Below are positions 41,977 to 49,894 of a stretch of DNA of 64,000 nucleotides, in pieces. Source of the DNA: Companilactobacillus ginsenosidimutans (lineage in GTDB: Bacteria > Bacillota > Bacilli > Lactobacillales > Lactobacillaceae); NCBI RefSeq assembly GCF_001050475.1, contig NZ_CP012034.1:2046001-2110000 (forward strand), read 5' to 3'. The position numbers and the translations under genes were made by a program. The stretch's first letter is position 1, and each line of letters starts with the position of its first letter. The notes beneath the pieces are model-generated. The model saw only the letters and a list, made by a program, of their open reading frames with translations. It was not told the origin of the DNA and ran no database searches.

Positions 41977-42108
41977 ACTAACGAGATGATGTGTTTAATT
42001 ACCAATACTAAATTAGATTTTATTTACTTAGAAGACTATATATGAAATGCGATGTATAAGATTAAAAATAGAAAAACAATTATTAATTAATGACTATATT
42101 GAAAAGTA

Positions 42109-42153
42109 AAAGGTCACTTATCACTGGATTTTTTTCAGTGGTAAGCGGCCCTT
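42109..42153. terminator. Terminator between lacI-type gene and small secreted protein gene
   Basis: AAGGTCACTTATCACTG pairs with CAGTGGTAAGCGGCCCTT (some G-U/mismatch), with A-run and T-run on both sides. The remainder of 41977-42200 is AT-rich with nothing supported. Confidence 0.72.
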
Positions 42154-42200
42154 TATTAGGTACTGATAATTTTTCTACTAAATATGTTTAAAGCATAACC

Positions 42201-42557
42201 CTATTTGATAATGACTACTCTTTTATCATCTATAATCTTATTATTTGCTAGTTTCCAATAAACCCTATTATGCACAGAGATTTTTTTCGCATAAAAAGTT
42301 TTTAATTGAGTTTTTTCTTTATTTAAGATATTTAATTTCTTGCTAGTTTTTTGAATTTTGTTCGAATTTAGTTCGTAAGTTGGAATTGAAAGAGGCAAGC
42401 TTATATCTTCTCGAGAGATCATTATTTTTTTTGGTAACTCATTTGAAGTGGATGAAGTATATGCAGACACAGATGTGGGTGAACTACCGATAGAAGTGAT
42501 GGAGCCAATTGAGATACCAATCAAGAGTATCGATAAGGTAATACTTTTGGTTTTCAT
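42201..42557 (-). CDS. Small secreted protein, SLAP-like C-terminus
   Basis: The 118-residue protein has a signal peptide (KSITLSILLIGISIGSITSIG...VSAYT) and an AAAGGAGAAAA ribosome site. The mature 85 residues are basic and end YAKKISVHNRVYWKLANNKIIDDKRVVIIK, which resembles the repeat unit of SLAP/surface-layer wall-binding domains (a Tyr-Trp-rich strand, NNK turn, then I/V strand). It may be a wall-bound peptide or a single-repeat surface protein. I do not recognise a named family. Confidence 0.6.
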   Translation of the reverse strand: MKTKSITLSILLIGISIGSITSIGSSPTSVSAYTSSTSNELPKKIMISREDISLPLSIPTYELNSNKIQKTSKKLNILNKEKTQLKTFYAKKISVHNRVYWKLANNKIIDDKRVVIIK

Positions 42558-42778
42558 AATTTTTCTCCTTTGAGTTTGTTTGGAAAGTATAACACACTGT
42601 CTAGCAATTATGATATTTAACTTTTTTTAGAAAAAACAGTATGAATGATTTCAAGTTAAAAATATTTAATTTTATTAAATATCCCATACAATTTATTCTA
42701 AAATCGATTGATGTTTTGTTTGAAGTAAGGACAAGCAGGTATTAAGTTGCAATCGAATTTAAGAAAGAAGATGTAAAA

Positions 42779-43204
42779 ATGATTGAAAGAAAAAATATGA
42801 AATCAATTTTCTTTTCCATCGCTGCTCTATTAGCAGTTGCTGCTAGCTCGTTGTCTCCAGTTGGAGCTTTGGCAGATTCAATAAGTGGATCATCCACTAC
42901 AGGGAATTTATCTCCTGTCGATTCTCAAACGGATCAGGGGGTTACCATATTAACACCAGCGACTTATCAGCCGGTATTTGATGGTCCACAAACGACGGCG
43001 GCATATCACACGATAATTATCCGTGCATATCCGTATGCTCCAGTTTATGCATATAATTCATCCGGAAATCTTGTTCCAACTAAGAGGGGGCTTGCCTCAG
43101 GAACAAAATGGAAAGCTAAGTTAGGATATTCCGGTAATTGGTGGCAAGTTTCAACAAATGAATGGGTAAGATATACCGATTGCGAAGATTTAGATAGCAA
43201 ATAA
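42779..43204 (+). CDS. Small secreted protein with SLAP-like domain
   Basis: The 141-residue frame starts at 42779; the Met six codons later (42797) is an equally possible start. A signal peptide (SIFFSIAALLAVAASSLSPVGALA) is followed by a Thr/Ser/Gln linker and a C-terminal ~65-residue module (TIIIRAYPYAPVYAYNSSGNL...GLASGTKW...WWQVSTNEWV). That module matches the tail of the GH73 autolysin at 22609 in layout (GLSNGTGW, YYRVSTNEWV). The protein is probably non-covalently bound to the wall. No catalytic domain is present. Confidence 0.65.
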   Translation: MIERKNMKSIFFSIAALLAVAASSLSPVGALADSISGSSTTGNLSPVDSQTDQGVTILTPATYQPVFDGPQTTAAYHTIIIRAYPYAPVYAYNSSGNLVPTKRGLASGTKWKAKLGYSGNWWQVSTNEWVRYTDCEDLDSK

Positions 43205-44236
43205 TTTAGTTAACAATCTTTGTGAAAAACCATTAATATTCAATAATCATCTTTTGAAGAAGTGATATGAGTCTTAAAATAAGTTAATTTTACAATAAAT
43301 GAATGGAATCGAAATTTTTCGTGGATACTTAGTGTATTGTTTATAGGTTACATTTATTTTGGCTTCGATAGGGGTGCAATACACGATTATTTCATTCAAC
43401 TGGTTTTTGACTGAGACGTGTTTGAGAGAACACCTAGGGTCACAGATAATTCCAAAAAAATCAAAACGGTTTATATTGAGTGTGCCTAATTGCAGAAATG
43501 CGGTTAGACATACTTTTTTCTTCTGGTAACATCTTATTGCCCAGTCGCTGGATTGAATATTCTTATTATCAAAATTAGTTCACTTCGATATTTCACACAT
43601 ATAATTCACTACAGTTCAATTTTCATTGGAAGACTTACCTGTTGAAGATTTCCTGTATATTGTTTTACTTAATTCAGATTTTTCTAAATATTTGCTGATA
43701 TTTTCTATCTCTTTCATGATCTCTCCAAAAATTTATTGTCTCAAAATGACTAGTTTTCTGTTGGATTTAATAATACATCTGAGACTTAATTCGGAATAAA
43801 TGTTGGAATTCAAGAGAGGACTATAAACAAATGATTTTTTGTATAAATCCGTAAGAATAATAGATTTCATTGTTACTTTTGCTTCCATACCACTCTCGTA
43901 ACAGTTATATATCGTGTTCTGAAAGAAATTCTTCAAATTAGAAAAGTTTGGGTATTAATTTAAGTTTCAGATCAATTCATACATGCGATTGCAAGTGATT
44001 ACTAGATAGATTTATCTAAGAAAACAGATACTATAGACTCAATGGAATTTATAAAAAATAATAAAAATAAAGTTTAAACATAACTAAAAACTAATGGTAT
44101 TTATTCTTGAATTCTATATTGTTCAAGATGTAACATGAAATATATGACATGGCTATTTTTAAAAATCAGTATCACGCCGTGCCCTAATTAAAAATATTTT
44201 GGAAGCTCAACAAATAAAGCATTATGGGGGATAACA
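43205..44236. other. Gene-poor AT-rich kilobase
   Basis: No well-supported gene was found over 1,030 bp. The minus-strand frame at 43733-43936 begins at a TTG without a good ribosome site. A 33-codon frame with a good ribosome site lies at 43616-43717. The rest shows scattered stop codons in all frames and may be decayed sequence, or may carry regulation of the glycan synthase pair at 44237. Confidence 0.5.
43616..43717 (-). CDS. Possible 33-residue peptide
   Basis: An ATG at 43715-43717 follows GGAGAG by 3 bases and opens a highly charged peptide starting KEIENISKYLEKSELSKTIYRK. It has no hydrophobic segment and no recognised leader motif. It follows the doubtful frame 43733-43936 on the same strand. 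It could equally be a remnant of a larger gene. Confidence 0.25.
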   Translation of the reverse strand: MKEIENISKYLEKSELSKTIYRKSSTGKSSNEN

Positions 44237-44740
44237 ATGCGAGAGAAATCCAGAATGACAGGATTTTATGAGGATAAATATTTTAAGCCGGGTAATAAAT
44301 CATTAAAAATCAAGGAAGGATTCATTACGCTTGTGGGTTGGGCTTTTGTTATGGGATTGATGACGTTAGTACTTATTTCATCAATGGCAAATATCGACTC
44401 ACGTCTGCCAAAATTGATTCCGCACGATAGTAGCTTTTATGAAATTAACCATATGGCGTTTATTTTATTCACGCTTTCAATTATTTCGTTCTTAATTTCA
44501 ATATTCTTAACTATCATGAATAACTACCGAAATAAGAGTTTTTACAACTCTGTCAGCATCTTGGACATGAAACGTGAAAAGAAACGTGAACAATTGTTTG
44601 AAGATTATGTCACAGAAAGATTTGGTAATCGAAATTTCCGACACAATGTCCGTGCCTATGAAGTTAGTCCGGAACAATGTCTGGAAAAGAACACTTATCA
44701 AAAGCTTTACAATAAATATCATGTAAATGATGTGGACTAG
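44237..44740 (+). CDS. Small membrane partner of PgaC-like synthase
   Basis: The 167-residue protein has two membrane segments (about 30-50 and 72-95) and a charged cytosolic tail (DMKREKKREQLFEDYV). It is encoded directly before a PgaC/IcaA-like glycosyltransferase, whose start lies 13 bp beyond its stop. Its size and two-helix layout are those expected of PgaD/IcaD-like accessory subunits, but I see no clear sequence match to them. A role in polysaccharide synthesis is inferred from position. The ribosome site is GGGGGA. Confidence 0.6.
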   Translation: MREKSRMTGFYEDKYFKPGNKSLKIKEGFITLVGWAFVMGLMTLVLISSMANIDSRLPKLIPHDSSFYEINHMAFILFTLSIISFLISIFLTIMNNYRNKSFYNSVSILDMKREKKREQLFEDYVTERFGNRNFRHNVRAYEVSPEQCLEKNTYQKLYNKYHVNDVD

Positions 44741-44753
44741 GGGATTGGGGGAC

Positions 44754-46079
44754 ATGATGAACAATTTATTGAATATTGATTTATGGATCAAACTGTTAAG
44801 ATCAGTTTTCGATTTAACAATGTTTACCTTAAGTATTTACCCGATTCTCGGATCTTTTTTCTGGCTATCGGGTTCACTTTGCTATAGATTTCTGAAAAAG
44901 AATCTACGTGACGATAACTGGATTACTATTCCAGAACAAGACCAACCATTTATCACAATTATGATTCCAGTTCACAATGAAGAGTTGGTTCTGGAACGTA
45001 CAATTCGTTATCTTTGTGAAAAAGTAAATTATTCCAAATTTGAAATTTTGGCGATTAATGACGGATCGACGGACCGCTCGCAAGAGATTTTGGAACGTTT
45101 GCAGATGACTTATGACAAATTAAGAGTAATCAACATTACAAAAAATAGTGGGAAAGCCCATGCGTTCAACGTAGGAATCAATTTTGCCAAAGGGGATTAT
45201 GTTTTAAGTAATGATGCGGATACGATTCCAGAACCGAATGCACTTATGAAGTACATGAATTTCTTCAAGGATAAGAACCCTAACATTTGTGCCGTTACTG
45301 CAAACTCAGATGTTAGGAATCGTAGTTCACTTCTTGGAAAATCTCAAACACTAGAATTTTCAAGTATCATCGGTATTATCAAACGTAGTCAAGCCGCTAT
45401 TTATGATTCTCTCTATGCTTATAGTGGTGCCAACACCATGTACAAAAAGAGTTTCTTAATTGCTGTTGGTGGATTTAGACAAGACAGAATTACCGAAGAT
45501 ATTAGTATTGCTTGGGATCACAATGCGGTCGGCGGCATTCCGACTTTCGCACCAAATATCATTTCCCATTTGATTGTTCCTAATAATTTCAATGACTTGT
45601 ACAAACAACGTAAACGCTGGGCGCAAGGTGGAACTGAAGTCTGGTTGGCTAATTTTAAGAAAATTATTATGCATCCCTTCAAAAGATATACACTGCTTCC
45701 ACTTTTAGCAGACGCAACTTTCTCAATCATCTGGTCATTCTTTTTCGTTATCACGACAATTTTATTCTGGTTAACATTTGTGGTCGCAATGATAACTGGG
45801 AATCACGCCTTAGCAAATACATATTTGTTCCAAGCTTTAGTATTAATTTCATTCGAATTAATTGCTGGAGTTATCCAATTGTTAGCTGCGGTAATTATCG
45901 ATGACCGAATTCAAAAGATGAGGTACTTCGGATTTGCACCATTGTACATATTATTTTATTGGATTGTTGGGCCAATCACGGTAGTACACACATTCTTCGC
46001 TGCACTTAAATCAGTATTCGGTGGTGGATCTGGAATTTGGGTCAGTCCCCAAAGAAAAGCATCTGATTTAGATGGATAG
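44754..46079 (+). CDS. Family 2 membrane glycosyltransferase (PgaC/IcaA-like)
   Basis: The ATG at 44754, behind a GGGGGAC ribosome site, is preferred to 44727, giving 441 residues. There are N-terminal membrane segments (about 10-45), a GT2 domain (about 60-300) and three to four C-terminal segments. Processive-synthase motifs are present: TIMIPVHNEE, INDGSTD, SNDADTIPE (DxD), TEDISIAW (catalytic Asp) and QRKRWAQGG (QxxRW). It likely makes and exports a beta-linked polysaccharide such as poly-N-acetylglucosamine; no PgaB/IcaB deacetylase gene is adjacent. Confidence 0.85.
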   Translation: MMNNLLNIDLWIKLLRSVFDLTMFTLSIYPILGSFFWLSGSLCYRFLKKNLRDDNWITIPEQDQPFITIMIPVHNEELVLERTIRYLCEKVNYSKFEILAINDGSTDRSQEILERLQMTYDKLRVINITKNSGKAHAFNVGINFAKGDYVLSNDADTIPEPNALMKYMNFFKDKNPNICAVTANSDVRNRSSLLGKSQTLEFSSIIGIIKRSQAAIYDSLYAYSGANTMYKKSFLIAVGGFRQDRITEDISIAWDHNAVGGIPTFAPNIISHLIVPNNFNDLYKQRKRWAQGGTEVWLANFKKIIMHPFKRYTLLPLLADATFSIIWSFFFVITTILFWLTFVVAMITGNHALANTYLFQALVLISFELIAGVIQLLAAVIIDDRIQKMRYFGFAPLYILFYWIVGPITVVHTFFAALKSVFGGGSGIWVSPQRKASDLDG

Positions 46080-46107
46080 AAGTTAAATTAAATTTATGTC
46101 AAAAAAA

Positions 46108-46137
46108 CTGCTGACCAAAATTTAAAATGGTCAGCAG
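46108..46137. terminator. Bidirectional terminator after the glycosyltransferase gene
   Basis: CTGCTGACCA and TGGTCAGCAG form a 10-bp stem with T-run on the plus strand and A-run before it. Confidence 0.87.
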
Positions 46138-46156
46138 CTTTTTATTTGGTTTTGTA

Positions 46157-46420
46157 CTATTTTTCATCAATAAATATATCGTGAGTTTGTCCTTCGTTGT
46201 TCATAAATTCCATCTCACCAGAATGTATCTTGTCCATAAGATAAGGATTGGATTGAATTTCTACTGTTGAAATAAGAGAGTCGTATTCAGATTTTCCAAT
46301 TACAACGACAGTATCATCTATATAGTGACTAGTAACAATCAACGGCTCACAATTATCATTAACTTGTTTCATATATTTCTTAGGATCTCGTTTGAAATTG
46401 GAGAATGATTCTGCATCCAT
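46157..46420 (-). CDS. Phd/YefM family antitoxin-like protein without adjacent toxin
   Basis: The ATG at 46418-46420, 5 bases after GAGGTGG, gives 87 residues; a GTG three codons earlier lies inside that ribosome site. The N-terminus (AESFSNFKRDPKKYMKQVNDNCEPLIVT) and the VVVIGKSEYDSLIST segment are typical of Phd/YefM antitoxins, which bind DNA and neutralise RelE/YoeB- or Doc-type toxins. The partner would normally follow immediately, but here a terminator and a convergent gene follow. It is an orphan or a solitary regulator. Confidence 0.75.
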   Translation of the reverse strand: MDAESFSNFKRDPKKYMKQVNDNCEPLIVTSHYIDDTVVVIGKSEYDSLISTVEIQSNPYLMDKIHSGEMEFMNNEGQTHDIFIDEK

Positions 46421-46500
46421 GGCATCCACCTCGTTAGTTTATATGTCATATTGTAGACTCATAAGAAACGAAATTGAGTTTTGTGAAAGGATTTTATTAA

Positions 46501-46734
46501 TTAAGTCAATTCTGATTGATTAATAATAAAATTAACAGTAGACCTGCAGAAGACCTGCAATAGAACATACAAAAGATTTGGTTGAGTTTCGATTATTTCA
46601 TTATCATCACGATATTGTTTCTTTAATGTTAATTCATAATTATTATTCTGAAATAACGATATGATGGATTGTGGAGAAATTGCTATACAACAATATTCTT
46701 TGAACGCAATTTGTTTGAAATCCCATCCCAACAA
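46501..46734 (-). CDS. Doubtful 77-residue ORF upstream of the antitoxin
   Basis: The frame starts at a TTG with only a weak AAAG upstream. The peptide (GWDFKQIAFKEYCCIAISPQSIISLFQNN) matches nothing I recognise, and it is not RelE- or Doc-like. It is on the same strand as the antitoxin, 80 bp before it. It may be a gene remnant. Confidence 0.25.
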   Translation of the reverse strand: MLGWDFKQIAFKEYCCIAISPQSIISLFQNNNYELTLKKQYRDDNEIIETQPNLLYVLLQVFCRSTVNFIINQSELT

Positions 46735-46826
46735 TCTTTAAATTTGTATTAACTCTGTAAAACAAATAGAATGTATTACGCACAAAAATGATTTACTTAA
46801 TTCAAAAGCCAATTAGCGCACAAAAA

Positions 46827-46855
46827 AAGCAGTTAAGTCTATGACTTAACTGCTT
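46827..46855 (-). terminator. Terminator of tRNA-Lys
   Basis: AAGCAGTTAAGTC and GACTTAACTGCTT form a 13-bp stem followed by seven T on the minus strand. Confidence 0.9.
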
Positions 46856-46868
46856 ACTGGTTATGTTA

Positions 46869-46941
46869 TGGGTGGTCAGGGGATCGAACCCTGGACCCAC
46901 GGATTAAGAGTCCGTTGCTCTGCCAGCTGAGCTAACCACCC
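46869..46941 (-). tRNA. tRNA-Lys (anticodon CTT)
   Basis: The minus strand folds as a standard 73-nt tRNA. The acceptor stem is GGGTGGT/ACCACCC, the D arm is AGCTCAGCTGGCAGAGC, the anticodon stem-loop ACGGACTCTTAATCCGT has CTT at positions 34-36, and the T arm contains GGTTCGATCC. The discriminator is A and CCA is not encoded. It stands alone with its own terminator. Confidence 0.96.
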
Positions 46942-47101
46942 AAAAATGATTTCTCAATCAACGAGTTATATAATAGCATAGAAAGCAAATCGTGAGCAAG
47001 ACTTTTTTTACGCAAATTGAAAGTTTTTAAGATTAAATTTAGTTGTTTTTGTTTTAATATTTCAGAACTAGTATAATGACTTAGGTCAAGGAGAGATAAA
47101 T

Positions 47102-47812
47102 ATGGCTAAAAAGATTCTAGTAGTAGACGATGAAAAACCTATTTCAGATATTGTTAAATACAATTTGGAAAATGAAGGATATGAAGTAATCACAGCTTTT
47201 GACGGCCAAGAGGCTCTTGAAAAAGTAGATTCTGAGAACCCTGATTTAATCCTACTCGATTTGATGTTACCAGTGATCGATGGTCTTGAAGTTGCTCGTA
47301 CAGTTAGAAAAACTAAAGACACACCAATTATTATGTTGACTGCCAAGGACACTGAAATCGATAAAGTTATCGGTTTGGAACTTGGTGCCGACGACTATGT
47401 TACAAAACCTTTCTCTAATCGTGAATTAGTAGCCCGTGTTAAGGCTCGTTTAAGAACACAAAGAGAAACCCCATCCGAAGATACAAACAATAGTGAAATT
47501 CAAATTGGTGATTTAACGATTTTACCAGAAGCTTATACGGTAACTAAAAATGGTAAGGGTATCGAATTGACACACCGTGAATTCGAACTTCTATATTACT
47601 TGGCACAACACATTGGTCAAGTTATGAAACGTGAACACTTACTCCAAACTGTCTGGGGATATGATTATTTCGGTGATGTTAGAACTGTAGATGTTACAGT
47701 TAGACGTCTTCGTGAAAAAATTGAAAACAATCCTAGTCAACCAGAATGGTTGATGACTAGACGTGGAGTTGGTTATTATCTTAGAAACCCTGACTCAGAG
47801 AGTAATTTGTAA
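47102..47812 (+). CDS. walR: Essential cell-wall response regulator WalR
   Basis: The 236-residue OmpR-family response regulator has a receiver domain with acidic pair D9/D10, phospho-acceptor D53 (LILLDLMLP) and K103-type lysine in DDYVTKPFS, and a winged-helix DNA-binding domain (about 135-230; [15 protein letters not shown] and RGVGYYL). It is WalR (YycF), the master regulator of peptidoglycan hydrolases in low-GC Gram-positives, by sequence and by its place ahead of walK-walH-walI-walJ. The ribosome site is AAGGAGAG. A terminator hairpin follows the gene. Confidence 0.95.
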   Translation: MAKKILVVDDEKPISDIVKYNLENEGYEVITAFDGQEALEKVDSENPDLILLDLMLPVIDGLEVARTVRKTKDTPIIMLTAKDTEIDKVIGLELGADDYVTKPFSNRELVARVKARLRTQRETPSEDTNNSEIQIGDLTILPEAYTVTKNGKGIELTHREFELLYYLAQHIGQVMKREHLLQTVWGYDYFGDVRTVDVTVRRLREKIENNPSQPEWLMTRRGVGYYLRNPDSESNL

Positions 47813-47836
47813 TTCAAAACAATAGATATAGGTATG

Positions 47837-47864
47837 AAGCTGTGACATTTGTCACGGCTTTTTT
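47837..47864 (+). terminator. Terminator-like hairpin between walR and walK
   Basis: AAGCTGTGAC and GTCACGGCTT (one T-G wobble) form a 10-bp stem with loop ATTT, followed by TTTT. It starts 24 bp after the walR stop codon. Confidence 0.78.
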
Positions 47865-47892
47865 GGTACAATTGGTCTATTCAAAGTATAAT
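47863..47892 (+). promoter_or_regulatory. Predicted internal promoter for walK
   Basis: TTGGTA (47863-47868) and TATAAT (47887-47892) are 18 bp apart, directly after the walR terminator. Confidence 0.5.
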
Positions 47893-47918
47893 AGGACTAT
47901 TAGTGATTATAGGAATAC

Positions 47919-47937
47919 GGATGTCGAAATGACATCC
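47919..47937 (+). other. Hairpin in the walK leader
   Basis: GGATGTC and GACATCC form a perfect 7-bp stem. A second weaker hairpin (GGTC...ACAT/ATGT...GGCC) lies at about 47946-47973, just before the walK ribosome site. Confidence 0.5.
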
Positions 47938-47992
47938 CCATAAGCCGGTCTACACATCAAAAATGTTTGGCCAGCTAATAGGAGATAAGTAA

Positions 47993-49894
47993 TTGAAAAA
48001 ACGACTAGCTTTCTTACATTCAATTAATTTCAAAATTGGTTTGTCCTTCATCCTGATTCTGATTTTTACAATTGAAATTATTGGGGCGTACTTCGTTAGA
48101 CAGTTGGAACAACAAAATGTTTCTCAATTTGAGGATTCTGTCAGCGTTAAAGTATATGTGCTCAATCAAATTTCTGAAAATTTGACCGATAACGACTCGC
48201 ATACACGAGCTAATATTAACAATACAATCCAAGATTTTGCCCGAAACAACTCGGATATCACTGATATTCAAGTTATTGACCGAAATGGTATTGTCGTGGG
48301 GACCAAAGATGCGGACAAGGCATCTTTAATCGGACGTAGAACCTTGAAGGATCAAGTTCGACGAAGTATTAATAATAATAAAAAAATCACCCAGATTTAT
48401 TATGATAAATCGCTGGGAAGTTCGTACGAATCGATAACTCCGGTCTCGTCACCTGATAACACGAATGTTGTCGGTGCTATTTACGTACGAGCTAGCATGG
48501 AATCGGTGTACACGGGGATTAACAACATCATTGTTATCTTCCTAACCGCCTCGTTAGTTGCCGGGCTCCTGAGTGCGTTAATTGCCATTTTCATTGCTCG
48601 AGCGATTACGCGACCTATTGATGAAATGAAGCAGCAGGCTGTTCGAATGGCCGAAGGGGATTACTCTGGTCAGGTACGTGTTTATTCCCCTGATGAATTG
48701 GGGCAATTGGCTATGGCTGTTAATGATTTATCAGTTAAAGTTGAAGAAGCGACTGAGAACTCGGAGTCTGAGCGACGGCGACTTGATAGCGTGCTAACGC
48801 AAATGTCGGATGGTGTTATTGCCACGAATAGATTGGGCAATATTACCGTCATTAATGAAATGGCTCGTGAGTTCTTAAATAAGACCGAGGAGGAAGCCAA
48901 TGGTGCCCAATTAGTTGATGTACTAGGTATTTCTGACGACACTAGTTTTGATGAGCTGCTTGAAAGTCCTGAGCCTATGATTATCGAAACTACTGACTTT
49001 ATGGACGATGATGATATTGAAGAAGGCGACGATGGTTCACTAATTCTGAATGCTGATTTCTCACTGATTCAGAGAAATAGCGGCTTTATCAGTGGTATGG
49101 TTTGTGTCCTACATGATGTCACTGAACAACAGAAGATTGATAGTGAACGTCGTCAATTCGTTTCCAACGTTTCCCATGAGTTGAGAACTCCATTGACAAG
49201 TATCAGTAGTTATATTGATGCTTTGAATAATGGTGCTTGGAAGGACCAGAAGTTGGCTCCACAATTCTTGAATGTTACCGCTGAAGAAACTGACCGTATG
49301 ATCAGAATGATTCAAGACCTCTTGAACTTATCAAGAATGGACCAAGGACGTTCTAAGCTAAACAAAGAATTGGTTAACTTTAATGAGTTCTTCTCATACA
49401 TTCTCGATCGATTCGACATGATGTTGAAGAAGGAAAAAGCTGATGCTAAAGAGGATGACACTAAGGTGGTCAAGGATTATCGAATCAAGCGTATTTTCAC
49501 TCAGAAAGATTTATGGGTAGAAATTGATACTGATAAGATGACTCAAGTGGTTGATAACATTATGAATAATGCTATTAAGTACTCGCCAGATGGTGGTGTT
49601 ATCACTTGTCGTTTGCTGGAAACCAATAAACATATCATCATTAGTATTTCTGATGAGGGTCTTGGTATTCCACGTAAAGATATCAAGAAAGTCTTCGATA
49701 GATTTTATCGTGTTGATAAAGCACGTTCTAGAAAACAAGGTGGTACTGGATTAGGACTATCTATTTCTAAAGAAATCATCGAACAACATAAAGGTAGAAT
49801 TTGGGTAAATAGTGCTGAAGGTAGAGGTTCAACCTTCTACATTTCATTACCATTTGATCCAAATGAGACAGGAGGAGAATGGGATGAAATTTAG
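47993..49894 (+). CDS. walK: Sensor histidine kinase WalK
   Basis: Translation starts at TTG behind AGGAGATAAG. The 633-residue kinase has two membrane segments (about 14-36 and 178-201) around an extracytoplasmic PAS-like domain, HAMP (about 202-255), a cytosolic PAS domain (about 260-380, with an acidic MDDDDIEEGDDG insert), HisKA with H395 in SNVSHELRTPLTS, and a HATPase domain (NIMNNAIKYS, DEGLGIP, GGTGLGLSI). It phosphorylates WalR in response to cell-wall state. The walH start codon lies inside its last codons (11-bp overlap). Confidence 0.95.
   Translation: MKKRLAFLHSINFKIGLSFILILIFTIEIIGAYFVRQLEQQNVSQFEDSVSVKVYVLNQISENLTDNDSHTRANINNTIQDFARNNSDITDIQVIDRNGIVVGTKDADKASLIGRRTLKDQVRRSINNNKKITQIYYDKSLGSSYESITPVSSPDNTNVVGAIYVRASMESVYTGINNIIVIFLTASLVAGLLSALIAIFIARAITRPIDEMKQQAVRMAEGDYSGQVRVYSPDELGQLAMAVNDLSVKVEEATENSESERRRLDSVLTQMSDGVIATNRLGNITVINEMAREFLNKTEEEANGAQLVDVLGISDDTSFDELLESPEPMIIETTDFMDDDDIEEGDDGSLILNADFSLIQRNSGFISGMVCVLHDVTEQQKIDSERRQFVSNVSHELRTPLTSISSYIDALNNGAWKDQKLAPQFLNVTAEETDRMIRMIQDLLNLSRMDQGRSKLNKELVNFNEFFSYILDRFDMMLKKEKADAKEDDTKVVKDYRIKRIFTQKDLWVEIDTDKMTQVVDNIMNNAIKYSPDGGVITCRLLETNKHIIISISDEGLGIPRKDIKKVFDRFYRVDKARSRKQGGTGLGLSISKEIIEQHKGRIWVNSAEGRGSTFYISLPFDPNETGGEWDEI

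Noticed and set aside
43733..43936. 67-codon frame on the minus strand
   Set aside because: It starts at TTG without a convincing ribosome site and its product resembles nothing; kept only as part of the gene-poor region.
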